Assembly (NCBI RefSeq): GCF_018128965.1
Contig: NZ_JAAEDH010000008.1
Coordinates: forward strand, 105,581-169,580
Direction: 5' to 3'
Origin: Plastoroseomonas arctica
GTDB taxonomy: Bacteria > Pseudomonadota > Alphaproteobacteria > Acetobacterales > Acetobacteraceae
DNA length: 64,000 nucleotides
Shown: positions 26,865 through 36,490 of the stretch, piece by piece
Numbering within the stretch: position 1 is the stretch's first letter
Layout: each line of letters starts with the position of its first letter
Notes under the pieces: model-generated
Databases searched by the model: none
Seen by the model: the letters and a program-made list of their open reading frames with translations, nothing else
What the model was told of the DNA's origin: nothing
Translations under genes and position numbers: made by a program

Positions 26865-28061
26865 ATGCGGCGGCTCGCCATCGCGTTGCTGCTGCTACCG
26901 CTGTCTGCTTTCGCGGCCGATCCGCCGGGCCCAGCCTTCCCACCGGAAATTCCCTACGCCACCTTGCCGAACTGGCGTGCCGATGCGCTCGTCGAGGCCT
27001 TGCCACCGCTGATCGCGAGTTGCGAGGCCAACGCTCGGGCCGGTGCGCCGCAGCGTGGTCTCGCCGCTCTGCCTGCCGAGACCTGGGCAGCCGCCTGTGC
27101 CGAACTCGTCGATCTCAGCGCCCGGCTGCGCCGCCTGCCGCCGCGTCAGCGCAACAACGCGGTCCGCTCCACGATCGAGGCGCAGTTCACCGCGCACGCG
27201 ATGGGCGAGGGGCTCCTGACCGGCTATTTCGAACCAGTGCTACACGGTCGCCGCGCGCCCGACGAGCGGTTCCGCACGCCACTGCACGCCGCGCCGCCTG
27301 ACCTCCCTGCCGCCGGCGCCCCAACCCGCGCCGCCATCGAGGCCGGCGCCCTGTTCGGGCGCAACCTCGAACTCGCCTGGCTCGCCGAACCGTGGGAGGC
27401 GTTTTTCCTGCAGATCCAAGGCTCCGGCCGCATCCTGCTCGACGATGGCGGCGTGCTCCGCCTCGGCTATGCCAGCCAGAACGGCCACCCCTACGTCGCT
27501 GTGGGCCGCCTGCTGATTGCCTCCGGCGCCATTGCGCGTGAGGCGATGTCGATGCAGGCGATCCTCGGTTGGATGCGCCAGGAAGGCCCGGAGGCGGCCA
27601 GCGCCCTGATGCGCGCCAATCCGAGCTACGTGTTCTTCCGCGTGGTCGAGGGCCTGCGGCCCAGCCAGGGTCCGCTCGGCGCACAGGGGGTGCCGCTGAC
27701 GCCGCGCCGCTCCGTCGCGGTGGACCCGGATTTCATCCCTCTCGGCGCCCCGGTCTACATCGCCACGCGCGATGGTGCGCAGCGCCGCCTCACCGTCGCG
27801 CAGGATATCGGTGGCGCCATCCGCGGCCCCGCCCGCGCCGACCTCTTCCATGGTTGGGAGGAGGGTGCCGCCGAGGCCGCCGGCCGCCAGCGCGATACCG
27901 CGCTCATCTTCGTGTTGTTGCCGCGCCGCGCCGCCGTCATCGCGCCGCATCATGTCCCACCCGACCTGTCCGCCACGCGCCTCCGCGTGCCCGGCGCAGG
28001 GATCACTCCCGTGAGGCAGGCCGCCAGGCGTGATCCCCGCCGAGTGCGGGCCGAAGAATGA
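26865..28061 (+). CDS. mltA: Murein transglycosylase A (MltA)
   Basis: 398-residue lytic transglycosylase that cleaves peptidoglycan to 1,6-anhydromuropeptides. It has a signal peptide (residues 1-18, ending AFA). The MltA domain is seen in FTAHAMGEGLLTGYFEPVLHG, and the 3D domain contains FLQIQGSGRILLDDG, NPSYVFF and VDPDFIPLGAPVYI, with the catalytic aspartate in AQDIGGAIRGPARADLF. No lipobox is seen, so it is probably periplasmic. It follows timA by 9 bp. The C-terminal Arg-rich tail is longer than usual. Confidence 0.94.
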   Translation: MRRLAIALLLLPLSAFAADPPGPAFPPEIPYATLPNWRADALVEALPPLIASCEANARAGAPQRGLAALPAETWAAACAELVDLSARLRRLPPRQRNNAVRSTIEAQFTAHAMGEGLLTGYFEPVLHGRRAPDERFRTPLHAAPPDLPAAGAPTRAAIEAGALFGRNLELAWLAEPWEAFFLQIQGSGRILLDDGGVLRLGYASQNGHPYVAVGRLLIASGAIAREAMSMQAILGWMRQEGPEAASALMRANPSYVFFRVVEGLRPSQGPLGAQGVPLTPRRSVAVDPDFIPLGAPVYIATRDGAQRRLTVAQDIGGAIRGPARADLFHGWEEGAAEAAGRQRDTALIFVLLPRRAAVIAPHHVPPDLSATRLRVPGAGITPVRQAARRDPRRVRAEE

Positions 28062-28079
28062 CCCAGCCGTCATCCTTCA

Positions 28080-29276
28080 TCACCGCGGCCCACGATCGAG
28101 CAGCGCCACCACCAGCCCCGCCACCGACAGCGCAAACCCCGCCGCGAAGATAGCCAGGTGGCTTTCCCCGGTTGCCGCGAACAGCGCCGCCATCGCGAAG
28201 CCGCTGACGCTCTGGGTCACCGCGAAGCCGATCGTCACCCGCACGAACAGCACCCCGGCCAGCATGCCTGCCCGCTCCCGCGCCGAGGTCAGCGCGACCG
28301 CCGTGATCCCCATCGCAGCGAACCCCGAGAACAGCGCCGCCGCGATGATCGCCGACTGTCCGGGGATCAACGTCAGCCCCAGCGCCGCCACCTGGAACCC
28401 CAGCCAAAGCGCATTGGCGCGCCGCCCGCCGATGGCGCCCGCCACGCGCCCGCCGATGAGCGTGCCCGTCATGCCGCCCAGCCCGAACAGCAGCCAGATC
28501 AGCGACCCTGCCGTGAGATCGAAGCCCCGCCCCCGCACCGCGAGATCCGCCAGGTAGACCATCACCGGCACCAGCCCCGCCCCGGACAGCGCGTAGGACA
28601 CCACCAGCGCGCGCGCCGCCGGTACCTCGCCGCGCAAGGGGATGGCACTCGCCGCCGCCGGCGGGTCAGGCCAGCGCCGATGCGCGAAGGCGAGCAGCGC
28701 GAAGACCAGCGCCGACAAGGCGAGCCACGTCGCCGACAATCCCAGCGGCAGCGCCGCCGGCACCACCAGCGCCGACAGCGAGACCCCCGCACCAACCCCG
28801 CCGATCACCACGCCGGAGGCCGCACCGCGGCGCTCCGGTGCCACCACCGCCTGCACCGCAGGCCCGGCGTTGGCCATCAGCACGCCCCCGGCAAAGCCCG
28901 CCACGCCGCGCCACAGGGCGAGCCAGACGAGGCCGCCATTCCAGGCGCAGGTGGCGAAGGCGAGCGCCACGAACGCCAGGCCGACACTCAAGGTGCGCGG
29001 CACGCCGTAGCGCCGGGCGAAACCACGCCCCGACAAAGTGCCGGCCAGGTACCCGGCGAGGTTCACGGCACCGATCAGGCCGGCGCCGGCGCCGTCTACC
29101 CAGCCGGCGGCGACCATCGCGGGAAACAGGGGGACGTAGGCGAAGCGGCCCAAGCCGATGCCGGAGCAGGTGGCGGCGGCGCCGGCGAGGGCGGTTGCGA
29201 AAAAGGCGGGGGCGCTGCCCCCGGACCCCCGCCCGGGTATGGAGGCATACCCCGGACCCCACCGGAACAATTTCAC
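28080..29276 (-). CDS. YbfB/YjiJ family MFS transporter
   Basis: 398-residue major facilitator of the YbfB/YjiJ family with about 12 hydrophobic segments. SGIGLGRFAYVPLFPAM is the family signature near residue 38. GTG 29276 overlaps the upstream kinase stop (GTGA). The first 23-25 residues (LFRWGPGYASIPGRGSG and after) are encoded by a GC-rich palindromic repeat and do not look like protein; no other start codon follows until the first helix, so the repeat seems to supply the N-terminus. The substrate is unknown. It may be co-transcribed with the two-component genes. Confidence 0.87.
   Translation of the reverse strand: MKLFRWGPGYASIPGRGSGGSAPAFFATALAGAAATCSGIGLGRFAYVPLFPAMVAAGWVDGAGAGLIGAVNLAGYLAGTLSGRGFARRYGVPRTLSVGLAFVALAFATCAWNGGLVWLALWRGVAGFAGGVLMANAGPAVQAVVAPERRGAASGVVIGGVGAGVSLSALVVPAALPLGLSATWLALSALVFALLAFAHRRWPDPPAAASAIPLRGEVPAARALVVSYALSGAGLVPVMVYLADLAVRGRGFDLTAGSLIWLLFGLGGMTGTLIGGRVAGAIGGRRANALWLGFQVAALGLTLIPGQSAIIAAALFSGFAAMGITAVALTSARERAGMLAGVLFVRVTIGFAVTQSVSGFAMAALFAATGESHLAIFAAGFALSVAGLVVALLDRGPR
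29208..29272 (+). repeat. GC-rich palindromic element, copy B2
   Basis: Two hairpins are seen: GGGGGC-GCT-GCCCCC followed by GGACCCCC, and CCGGGTATGGAGGCATACCCCGG followed by ACCCC. The part order is the same as in B1 and B3. It lies within the start of the MFS gene and reaches the histidine kinase stop codon. Confidence 0.65.
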
Positions 29277-30730
29277 GCCGGGGCGATGCTCAGGACCGCG
29301 CGCAGGCCGCGTCGGCCAGGCACCACCAGCGCATCGGTCAGTGTCAGTCGGCCGCCATGCAGGTGCGCGACGGCTTGCACCAGCGACAGGCCGAGGCCCG
29401 AACCGGGGCTGCTGCGCGCGGCGTCGGCGCGGAAGAAGCGCTCGCCGGCGCGAACACGGTCCGCAAGGTCGATGCCCGGGCCATCATCGGTCACCGTGAT
29501 CTCGGCGCCACCATCCGACAGTGCCCGCGCGCTCAGCAGCACATGGCCATCCTCGGGCGCGAATTTCACCGCGTTGTCGAGCAGGTTGGCCACCGCCTGG
29601 AACAGTAGGTCGCGGTCACCCACGATGTCGATCCGGGCCGGAATGCGCGTCTCCAGCACCTGGCCGTCCGCCTCAGCCGTGGCGCCATAGATATCGGCCG
29701 CATCCGCCAGCAGCGGCGCCAGGTCGAGCGGCGCGAAGGCCCGCCGCCGCGCACCCGCCTCCGCCTCGGCAATCCGCAGCAGGGCCTGGAACACCCGGCT
29801 GATCGCATCCAGGTCCGCGATCCCCTGCTCCACGCCCTGGCGCAGCGCTGCCTCGTCCGGAGCCGTCGCCAGCGCATCCTCGAGCTGCGCGCGGGCGCGC
29901 GCGATCGGCGTGCGCAGGTCGTGCGCGATGGCGTCCGATACCCCGCGCACGCCGGTCATCAGCCGGTCGATCCGCTCCAGCATGGTGTTCATCGTCCGCG
30001 CCAGGCGGTCGAACTCGTCGCCATGGCGCGAGATCGGCACCCGGTGCGACAGGTCGCCGCCCGCAATCGCCATGGCGGTCGCGAAGGTCGGTCGCAGCCG
30101 CCGCGCGATCAACCCGCGCATCGCGGAGGCTCCCAGGACACCGAAGGCGACCGCGGCGCCGAGCGACCAGACCAGCCCCTCGCTCAGCAATTGCCGCAGG
30201 CGCAGCTTCTCGTCGATATCGCGCCCGACCAGCAGGCGATGGCCGCCGGGCAGGTCGATGTCATGCAGCCGGGCCTCGGCCGATGCGCCCTCGCGCATCA
30301 CCGTCGCCGTGCTCCAGGCGCCGGGGGCATCGACCACGCTCGGCCAGGCCTCGAGGTTGCCGGCCAGCACCCGGCCATCCGGAGCGCGCAACATGTAGAT
30401 TGCGTGGTTCTCGACATCGACGGCCAGGCGGTCGCTGATCGCGTCCACCACGGCGCTGATCCCGCCCTCGCGCCCGCGTTCGGACAGGGCCAGCCCATCG
30501 GCCCGCACCGTCGCATCCGTCTGCCGGTCGAGCGCGCCGGCGGTGCCCCACCACAGCACAGCGGTAAAGGCGACAGCGGCGGCGATGAAGGTGATGGCGA
30601 AGATCAGCGCGATGCGCGTGCCTGCGCTGCGCATAAGCCCCGGCGGGCCGACGGGCAGCATCGGCGGCAGCGAATGTCCTGCCGCGGGCGTGCTCTCGGG
30701 CGGCGCGATGGGCTTGATCCGGGCCATCAC
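29273..30730 (-). CDS. Two-component sensor histidine kinase
   Basis: 485-residue membrane kinase. It has two membrane helices (about residues 39-62 and 187-206) around a periplasmic sensor domain, then a HAMP linker (LRPTFATAMAIAGGDLSHRVPISRHGDEF), an H box SDAIAHDLRTPIARARAQL with the phospho-accepting His, an N box with LLDNAVKFAPEDGH, and G boxes DDGPGID and GSGLGLSLVQAVAHLHGGRL. The upstream response regulator gene is 10 bp away, so they form a pair. The HAMP-HisKA type resembles CusS/CzcS-like kinases, but the signal is unknown. Confidence 0.93.
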   Translation of the reverse strand: MMARIKPIAPPESTPAAGHSLPPMLPVGPPGLMRSAGTRIALIFAITFIAAAVAFTAVLWWGTAGALDRQTDATVRADGLALSERGREGGISAVVDAISDRLAVDVENHAIYMLRAPDGRVLAGNLEAWPSVVDAPGAWSTATVMREGASAEARLHDIDLPGGHRLLVGRDIDEKLRLRQLLSEGLVWSLGAAVAFGVLGASAMRGLIARRLRPTFATAMAIAGGDLSHRVPISRHGDEFDRLARTMNTMLERIDRLMTGVRGVSDAIAHDLRTPIARARAQLEDALATAPDEAALRQGVEQGIADLDAISRVFQALLRIAEAEAGARRRAFAPLDLAPLLADAADIYGATAEADGQVLETRIPARIDIVGDRDLLFQAVANLLDNAVKFAPEDGHVLLSARALSDGGAEITVTDDGPGIDLADRVRAGERFFRADAARSSPGSGLGLSLVQAVAHLHGGRLTLTDALVVPGRRGLRAVLSIAPA

Positions 30731-30740
30731 GCGGGGCCGG

Positions 30741-31421
30741 TCACGGCTCGGCGCGAATGAGGTAGCCGGCGTTGCGCACCGTATGGATCAGCGGACGGTC
30801 GAACCCCTTGTCGAGCTTTTGCCGCAGCCGGCTGACATGCACGTCGATCACGTTGGTCTGCGGGTCGAAGTGATAATCCCACACCTTCTCCAGCAGCATG
30901 GTGCGCGTCACCACCTGGCCGGCATGGCGCATCAGGTGCTCCAGCAGGCGGAACTCGCGCGGCTGCACGTCGATGCGCTTGCCCGCCCGCGTGACCGTTC
31001 GCGACAGCAGGTCCAGCTCCAGGTCGGCGACCTTCAGCCGCGTCGCCGGCGTGTCCGAGGCCGGGCGGCGGCCCAGCGCCTCGACGCGCGCGAGCAGCTC
31101 GGCAAAGGCGAAGGGTTTGACGAGATAGTCGTCGCCGCCCGCCTTCAGCCCCTTCACCCGCTCATCCACGGCCGAGAGTGCGGAGAGGAACAGCACCGGC
31201 GTCTTGTTCGATTGCGCGCGCAGCGTCTCGACCAGCCGCACCCCATCGACGCCGCCGGGCAGCATGCGGTCCAGCACGAGGATGTCGAACTGCTCCGAGG
31301 CGGCGAGGAACAGCCCGTCGCGGCCATTCGGCGCGTGCTCCACATTGTGCCCGGCCTCCTGGAGGCCCTTGCGGACGAAACGGGCGACTTCGGCGTCGTC
31401 TTCGACGAGGAGGATGCGCAA
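30741..31421 (-). CDS. OmpR-family response regulator
   Basis: 226-residue regulator with a receiver domain (residues 1-116) and a winged-helix DNA-binding domain (about 130-225). The acidic pocket is EDD at 7-9, the phospho-Asp is D51 in LVLDRMLPGG and the Lys is in LVKPFAFAEL. RLKVADLELDLLSRTVTRAGKRIDVQPREFRLLEHLMRHAGQVVTR is typical of the CzcR/CusR type. The start is TTG 31421. The upstream gap of 81 bp to the protease gene may hold the promoter. Confidence 0.94.
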   Translation of the reverse strand: MRILLVEDDAEVARFVRKGLQEAGHNVEHAPNGRDGLFLAASEQFDILVLDRMLPGGVDGVRLVETLRAQSNKTPVLFLSALSAVDERVKGLKAGGDDYLVKPFAFAELLARVEALGRRPASDTPATRLKVADLELDLLSRTVTRAGKRIDVQPREFRLLEHLMRHAGQVVTRTMLLEKVWDYHFDPQTNVIDVHVSRLRQKLDKGFDRPLIHTVRNAGYLIRAEP

Positions 31422-31502
31422 AGTTCTGGTTCCTAAACAAACCTCGCCAGTCTTAGCGCCGCCATGCCGCGCCGCGCTAGACCGGCCACCGAAGTAGCGC
31501 CC

Positions 31503-32549
31503 CTACCCGTTATTCGCCGGCCGACGCCCGATCTGCACCGCGACCTCCTGCGGCCGCCCGTCGCGGGTCAGCGTCAGGCGCACCGTCTGCCCCGGCGGAA
31601 GCAGCGCTACGCCGCGAACCAGCGCGCGCGAGGTCTCCAGCGGCTCCCCGTTCAGCAGCGTCACGACATCGCCCTGCCGCAGCCCGGCGCGCGCGGCGGG
31701 GCTGTTGCGCTCGACGCCCATGACGATGGCCCCGCGCGTGCCGCGCCCCGCCTCCGAGGCATCCTGCACGGCCACGCCCAGCCAGCCGCGCTCCACCCGC
31801 CCGCCGCGGATGAGCTGCTCCACCACGGGGCGCGCAAGGTCCGAGGGCACCGCGAAGCCGATCCCCGCCGAGGCGCCCGAGGGCGAATAGATCGCCGTGT
31901 TGATCCCGATCACCTCGCCGGCCGTGTTAAACAGCGGGCCGCCCGAATTGCCCGGGTTGATCGGCGCATCGGTCTGCAGGAAGTCATCGAAGGGCCCGGC
32001 GCCGATGTCGCGGCCGCGGGCCGAGATGATGCCCACCGTGATCGACCCGCCGAGCGCGAAGGGGTTCCCGGCCGCGACCACCCAATTGCCGACCCGCATG
32101 GACGACGACACCCCCCAAGGCACCACCGGAAGCGGCCGCCGGCTGTCGACCTTGAGCAGCGCGAGGTCGCTCAGCTCATCCATCGCGACCAGCCGCGCGA
32201 CCAGCTCCGTCCCGTCCTGCAGGCCCACCACAACGCGGCTCGCGGTGCCGACGACGTGGCTGTTGGTCACGACGAAGCCGCTGGCCTCGATGATGAAGCC
32301 CGACCCCGCGCCGCGGATCTGTGGCGCCGCCCCCGGCCCGCGCGGCCGGTCCTGTGGGGCGCGGCGCCCGGCGCTGCCGACATTGCTGCCGCTGACGTTG
32401 ATGTTCACCACTGCCGGCAGCACGCGCTCGGCAAGATCGGCGAAATCGGGCAGCGCGGCGCCACGCTGGGCGAAGGCGGGCAGGGCAGGCGAGGCGGCCA
32501 CGGCGGCAATCCCCGCGAGCAGGCCGCGGCGCAACGGCAGATCGGTCAT
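31503..32549 (-). CDS. HtrA/DegP-type trypsin-like serine protease
   Basis: 348-residue periplasmic serine protease. It begins with an arginine-rich signal (PLRRGLLAGIAAVAASPALPAFAQ). The catalytic triad is H98 (TNSHVVG), D128 (LSDLALLKV) and S202 (GNSGGP). A single PDZ domain covers about residues 250-345, with RGWLGVAVQD and LRQGDVVTLLNG. One PDZ domain makes it closer to DegS than to DegP, but it lacks a membrane anchor. ATG 32549 is chosen for the signal peptide. It runs towards the response regulator on the same strand. Confidence 0.92.
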   Translation of the reverse strand: MTDLPLRRGLLAGIAAVAASPALPAFAQRGAALPDFADLAERVLPAVVNINVSGSNVGSAGRRAPQDRPRGPGAAPQIRGAGSGFIIEASGFVVTNSHVVGTASRVVVGLQDGTELVARLVAMDELSDLALLKVDSRRPLPVVPWGVSSSMRVGNWVVAAGNPFALGGSITVGIISARGRDIGAGPFDDFLQTDAPINPGNSGGPLFNTAGEVIGINTAIYSPSGASAGIGFAVPSDLARPVVEQLIRGGRVERGWLGVAVQDASEAGRGTRGAIVMGVERNSPAARAGLRQGDVVTLLNGEPLETSRALVRGVALLPPGQTVRLTLTRDGRPQEVAVQIGRRPANNG

Positions 32550-32604
32550 GATGAAGCCTTGGTGGTGAAATCCAGGCGGTATGTGCGTCCGCGCGGGCCA
32601 GCCT

Positions 32605-35034
32605 TCAACCGGGTGCGCCCGGGTCTTCCGGCCAGGGGTGGCGCGGGTAGCGGCCGCGCATCTCCTTGCGCACCTCCGCCCAACCAGCCTTCCAGAAGGC
32701 GGCCAGGTCGCCGGTGACCGCGATCGGCCGCCCGGCCGGCGACAGCAACGACACCTGCAGCCCGACCTGCCCCTCGGCCAGCCTCGGAAGCCTGGCCAGG
32801 CCAAACAGGTGCTGGGCGCGCGCCTCCAGCGTCGGCGTTTCGCGCGCATAATCGATCGCGGCGCTGCGCCCGCCAGGCAATTCGACGCGCACCGGCAACG
32901 CCGCATCCAGCGCGCGCCTCTGGCCATGCTCAAGCCGCGCGCCCAGCACCGCGTGCAGGTCGATGCCCGCAAGCTCCGTCAGCTTCGTTCGCCCGGCGCA
33001 GTACGGCGCGAGCCATGCCGCCGCCGTCGCCGCGAGCGTGGCGTCCGACACATCAGGCCACGCCTCGCCGGCCACGCGCCGCATCCAGCCGATCCGCGCC
33101 TGCAGCTGCCGCGCCGCATCGCTCCAGCGCAGGTCGCGCAAGCCCCGCTCGGCCGCAGCCACCGCCAGCGCCTCAGCAATCACCGAGGGATCAACCCGAT
33201 CGAGCGGCGTCTCCTCCAGCACCAGCGGCCCGAACATCAGCCGCCGCCGTGCCAGCACCGCGCCGGCCCGGGCATCGAAGGCTGCCCCCTCCTCGCGCCT
33301 CAACCGCCCCGGAAACCGCGCTTCCAGCAAGGCGCGGTCCAACGGTGCGGCCATGCGGATCCGCGCCTCCGTCCCTTGCAGTTCCAGGTCGGCGACTGCC
33401 AGCAGCGGCGCCTTGCGCAGCGGGTCCGTCCCCGCAAGCCGCGCCCCCTGGCCCGAGGCCAGACGGAACGCCCCCTCCATGGTCCCGCGCCTGGCAGCGA
33501 TCCGGTCGGGAAACCCCGCGGCCAGCAGTGCCGCCGGGTCACCCTCCGCCCGCGTGCCGGCCGAGACCCCCAGCCGCCGCCGATGCAGCCCGCTCGCTCG
33601 CCGGATGCGCGCCAGGGTCGCCCGGTCCACCGCCGGATCATCGCCCCCCTGCATCAAGGCTAGCCGCAGCCCGATATCCGCCGGCGCCTCCCGCCCGCGG
33701 ATCGGGTCCCGCTCCTCCAGCAGCGCGGCGAGGTCGGCGGCCAGCGCCGCCTCGCCCTGGTCCCGCGCCTCCAGCATCAGCCGAGCCAGGCGCGGATGCG
33801 TCCCCAGCCGCGCCATGCGCTTCCCGGTCTCGGTGATCCGGTCCTCCGCATCCAGCGCATCGAGGTCCCGCAACAAGGCCCGCGCCGCCGCGAGCGCGCC
33901 CGCCGGCGGCGCGTCAAGCCAGGACAGCATCGCCGGCAAAGCGCCCCAGGCCGCGCAATCCAGGGCGAGGCCCGACAGCTCCTCCTCCAGAATCTCCGGC
34001 CGATCCGCCGCCGGCAGGCCGCGATGCAGCGCCTCCGTCCACAGCCGATACGCCACGCCCGGCGCCTCCCGCCCGGCCCGACCCGCCCGCTGTTCCGCCG
34101 CCGCGCGCGAAATCCGCAGCGTCGCCAGGCGCGACAAACCCGTCGCCGGATCCAGCCGAGGCGCCCGCCGGAACCCGCCATCCACCACGATCCGCACTCC
34201 AGGCACCGTCAGCGAGGTCTCCGCGATCGAGGTCGCCAGCACCACCCGCCGCCGAGCCCCCTGCGTCAGCGCCCGATCCTGCTCCGCGACAGGTAACTCC
34301 CCGTGCAAGGGCAACACATCCGCATCCAGCCCCGCGAGCTTCTCCGCCGTGCGCCGGATCTCCCCCCACCCCGGCAGGAAAGCCAGCACGTCCCCCGGAT
34401 TGTCCCGCATGGCCTCGCGGATGGTCCCGGACATCGCCTCGGGCAGATCGCGCGCCTCGGCCAGTTCCCGCGCGCGATGCACCACCCGCACAGGATGCGC
34501 CCGCCCCAGGCTCTCGATGACCGGCGCTCCGCCCAGCAACCCCGCAAACGCGGCACCATCGATCGTCGCCGACATCACCAGCAGCCGCAGCTCCGGCCGC
34601 AACCCGCGCTGGATGTCGAGGCACAGCGCCAGCGCCAAATCCGTATCCAGGTTCCGCTCATGCGCCTCGTCGAAGATCACGCACGCCACGCCCTCCAGTC
34701 CAGGGTCGGATTGCATGCGCCGCACCAGCAGGCCCTCGGTCAACACCTCGATCCGCGTGGCGGCCGACACCGACCGATCCAGCCGCGTCGACAGCCCCAC
34801 GACCCCACCCACCGCCTCGCCCAGCGTGTCGGCCATGCGCCGCGCCGCGGCCCGCGCGGCGACGCGACGCGGCTCCAGCAGCAAAAGCTTGCCACCCGTC
34901 ATCCAAGGCGCGTCGCGCAGGACCAGAGGGACGAGCGTGGTCTTGCCTGCGCCAGGGGGGGCGATCAGCACCGCATTCGAGCCTGCGGCCAGAGCCTCCA
35001 GCAGCGCGGGCAGCGCGTCGGAAACAGGGAGCAA
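32605..35034 (-). CDS. hrpB: ATP-dependent helicase HrpB
   Basis: 809-residue DEAH-box helicase. Motif I is IAPPGAGKTTLVPL, motif II is DEAHERN, motif III is MSATIDG, and motif VI is QRAGRAGREAPGVAYRLW. The HrpB-specific C-terminal domain is present to the tail RYPRHPWPEDPGAPG. TTG 35034 gives the usual start; a longer frame to 35181 would pass through a repeat element and the gap (encoding AKIKEEGPGEF), so it is rejected. The function in bacteria is not established. It is followed by the HtrA gene after 55 bp. Confidence 0.9.
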   Translation of the reverse strand: MLPVSDALPALLEALAAGSNAVLIAPPGAGKTTLVPLVLRDAPWMTGGKLLLLEPRRVAARAAARRMADTLGEAVGGVVGLSTRLDRSVSAATRIEVLTEGLLVRRMQSDPGLEGVACVIFDEAHERNLDTDLALALCLDIQRGLRPELRLLVMSATIDGAAFAGLLGGAPVIESLGRAHPVRVVHRARELAEARDLPEAMSGTIREAMRDNPGDVLAFLPGWGEIRRTAEKLAGLDADVLPLHGELPVAEQDRALTQGARRRVVLATSIAETSLTVPGVRIVVDGGFRRAPRLDPATGLSRLATLRISRAAAEQRAGRAGREAPGVAYRLWTEALHRGLPAADRPEILEEELSGLALDCAAWGALPAMLSWLDAPPAGALAAARALLRDLDALDAEDRITETGKRMARLGTHPRLARLMLEARDQGEAALAADLAALLEERDPIRGREAPADIGLRLALMQGGDDPAVDRATLARIRRASGLHRRRLGVSAGTRAEGDPAALLAAGFPDRIAARRGTMEGAFRLASGQGARLAGTDPLRKAPLLAVADLELQGTEARIRMAAPLDRALLEARFPGRLRREEGAAFDARAGAVLARRRLMFGPLVLEETPLDRVDPSVIAEALAVAAAERGLRDLRWSDAARQLQARIGWMRRVAGEAWPDVSDATLAATAAAWLAPYCAGRTKLTELAGIDLHAVLGARLEHGQRRALDAALPVRVELPGGRSAAIDYARETPTLEARAQHLFGLARLPRLAEGQVGLQVSLLSPAGRPIAVTGDLAAFWKAGWAEVRKEMRGRYPRHPWPEDPGAPG

Positions 35035-35036
35035 GG

Positions 35037-35078
35037 CCGGGAGAAGGAATTCTCCCGGACCCTCTTCTTTTATTTTTG
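35037..35078 (+). repeat. Hairpin element A1 (GGAA loop, T-rich tail)
   Basis: CCGGGAGAA-GGAA-TTCTCCCGG (9-bp stem) is followed by ACCCTCTTCTTTTATTTTTG. The T-rich tail is on the plus strand, but both flanking genes run on the minus strand. Two other copies (A2 at 49749, A3 at 57135) have compensating stem changes. Confidence 0.85.
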
Positions 35079-35110
35079 CCACTTGGGACCCGGCGAAAGA
35101 ACGGGCCTCC

Positions 35111-36490
35111 TTACGACGCCACCTTCTGCCAGGGAACTGCACGCTCCCAGCCGGCCGCGGCGCCCAGCAGCGCGGCATCACCGAAATAGCGGCCCACCAG
35201 CTGGATCGCCATCGGCAGACCTGCCGAGGACAACCCCGCCGGCAAACTCACCGCCGGATGACCCGTCACGTTGAACGGCGTGCGCGCCTGCCGCGGATAT
35301 GTCCGCTCCACCGCCTCCGGATCGTCGATCCGGCACGCCGTCTCCATGGAGCTCGCGGTCAACAACACATCAACCTCGGCGAACGCCGACTCCACCGCCG
35401 CAATCAGCTCCCGACGGCGCCGCTGCGCCTGCACATAGTCAGGCCCGCTCACGAAGGCGCTCGGCAACAAGCGCCGCCGCGTGATCCGCGCATAATCTCC
35501 CGGCCGCTCCCGCAGCCACGGCTCATGGATCGCGCCCGCCTCGCTCAACAGGATGGTGCGGTTGACCCCCGCGAACTCCCCAAGGCTCGGCAACACCACG
35601 TCGCGCACCACTGCGCCCTCCGACGCGAACACCCGCGCCGCCGCATGGATTGCCGCCCCCATCTCCGCCTCGGCGGGCTGATCCTCCTCGAAGAAGTGTC
35701 GCACGAACCCCACGCGCAGGCCCCTCAGGCCCGCCCCGAGCAGCCGCGAAAAATCCTCCGCCGGATGATCGGCGCTGCCCGGGTCGCCCGCATCGTGGCC
35801 CGCGATCGCGCTCAGCAGCAGCGCGCAATCCTCCACGCTCCGCGTCATCGGGCCGACATGGTCGAGCGTGAAGGCCAGCGGAAACACTCCCCGCCGCGAC
35901 ACAAGCCCATAGGTCGGCTTCAACCCCACGATCCCGCAATGGCTGGCCGGATGCCGCACAGACCCGCCAGTATCCGTGCCCAAAGCGACCGGCAGCATCC
36001 CCGACGCCACCGCCGCCCCCGAACCGGATGACGACCCGCCTGGATGATGCGCCGTGTTCCAGGGGTTCCGCGCCGGCGGAAACGGCAGGTCGAAGGCCGG
36101 CCCGCCGATGGCGAACTCATGCGTCGCGAGCTTCGCCGGGAAAATCGCCCCCGCCGCCCGCAGCTTCGCCACCGCCGCCGCATCTTCCGCCCTGCGATTC
36201 TCCAGCAGGATCTTCGAATGGCACGTCGTCACCTCCCCTGCGAGGTCGATGATGTCCTTCAGCCCCACCGGCACCCCGTGCAGCGGGCTGCGCGGCCCGC
36301 TCGCGGCGATCTCCGCCTCCGCGGCCTTCGCAGCCACGGCGGCCTTGTCCCACAGCGGCAGCAGGATGGCGTTGATGGTCGGCTGCAGCGCGTCGCAGCG
36401 CGCCTTGCAATCTGCCAGCAACTCCACCGGCGAGAGCTGCTTCGCGGCGATCGCGCGCGCCGCCTCGGCAAGACCCAGCGGCGCGCTCAT
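35111..36490 (-). CDS. Amidase signature family enzyme (AtzE/GatA-like)
   Basis: 459-residue amidase. The Ser-cisSer-Lys triad region is present: K in [14 protein letters not shown] (about residue 77) and [32 protein letters not shown] (about residues 150-181). Fits the AtzE/GatA group. The preceding gene, overlapping by 4 bp, is a 59-residue AtzG-like partner, so this is likely a biuret- or 1-carboxybiuret-hydrolase-like pair or a related small-amide hydrolase. It is not GatA of the tRNA amidotransferase because gatB and gatC are absent. Substrate unknown. Confidence 0.85.
   Translation of the reverse strand: MSAPLGLAEAARAIAAKQLSPVELLADCKARCDALQPTINAILLPLWDKAAVAAKAAEAEIAASGPRSPLHGVPVGLKDIIDLAGEVTTCHSKILLENRRAEDAAAVAKLRAAGAIFPAKLATHEFAIGGPAFDLPFPPARNPWNTAHHPGGSSSGSGAAVASGMLPVALGTDTGGSVRHPASHCGIVGLKPTYGLVSRRGVFPLAFTLDHVGPMTRSVEDCALLLSAIAGHDAGDPGSADHPAEDFSRLLGAGLRGLRVGFVRHFFEEDQPAEAEMGAAIHAAARVFASEGAVVRDVVLPSLGEFAGVNRTILLSEAGAIHEPWLRERPGDYARITRRRLLPSAFVSGPDYVQAQRRRRELIAAVESAFAEVDVLLTASSMETACRIDDPEAVERTYPRQARTPFNVTGHPAVSLPAGLSSAGLPMAIQLVGRYFGDAALLGAAAGWERAVPWQKVAS

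Noticed and set aside
35035..35181. N-terminal extension of hrpB
   Set aside because: It would translate a repeat hairpin and part of the upstream gene; TTG 35034 gives the normal family start.
32963..36031. 1022-codon open frame on the plus strand, antisense to hrpB and the amidase
   Set aside because: It is rich in Ser, Arg, Ala and Pro with no domain pattern and lies across two clear genes and their gap; long antisense frames are usual at this GC content.
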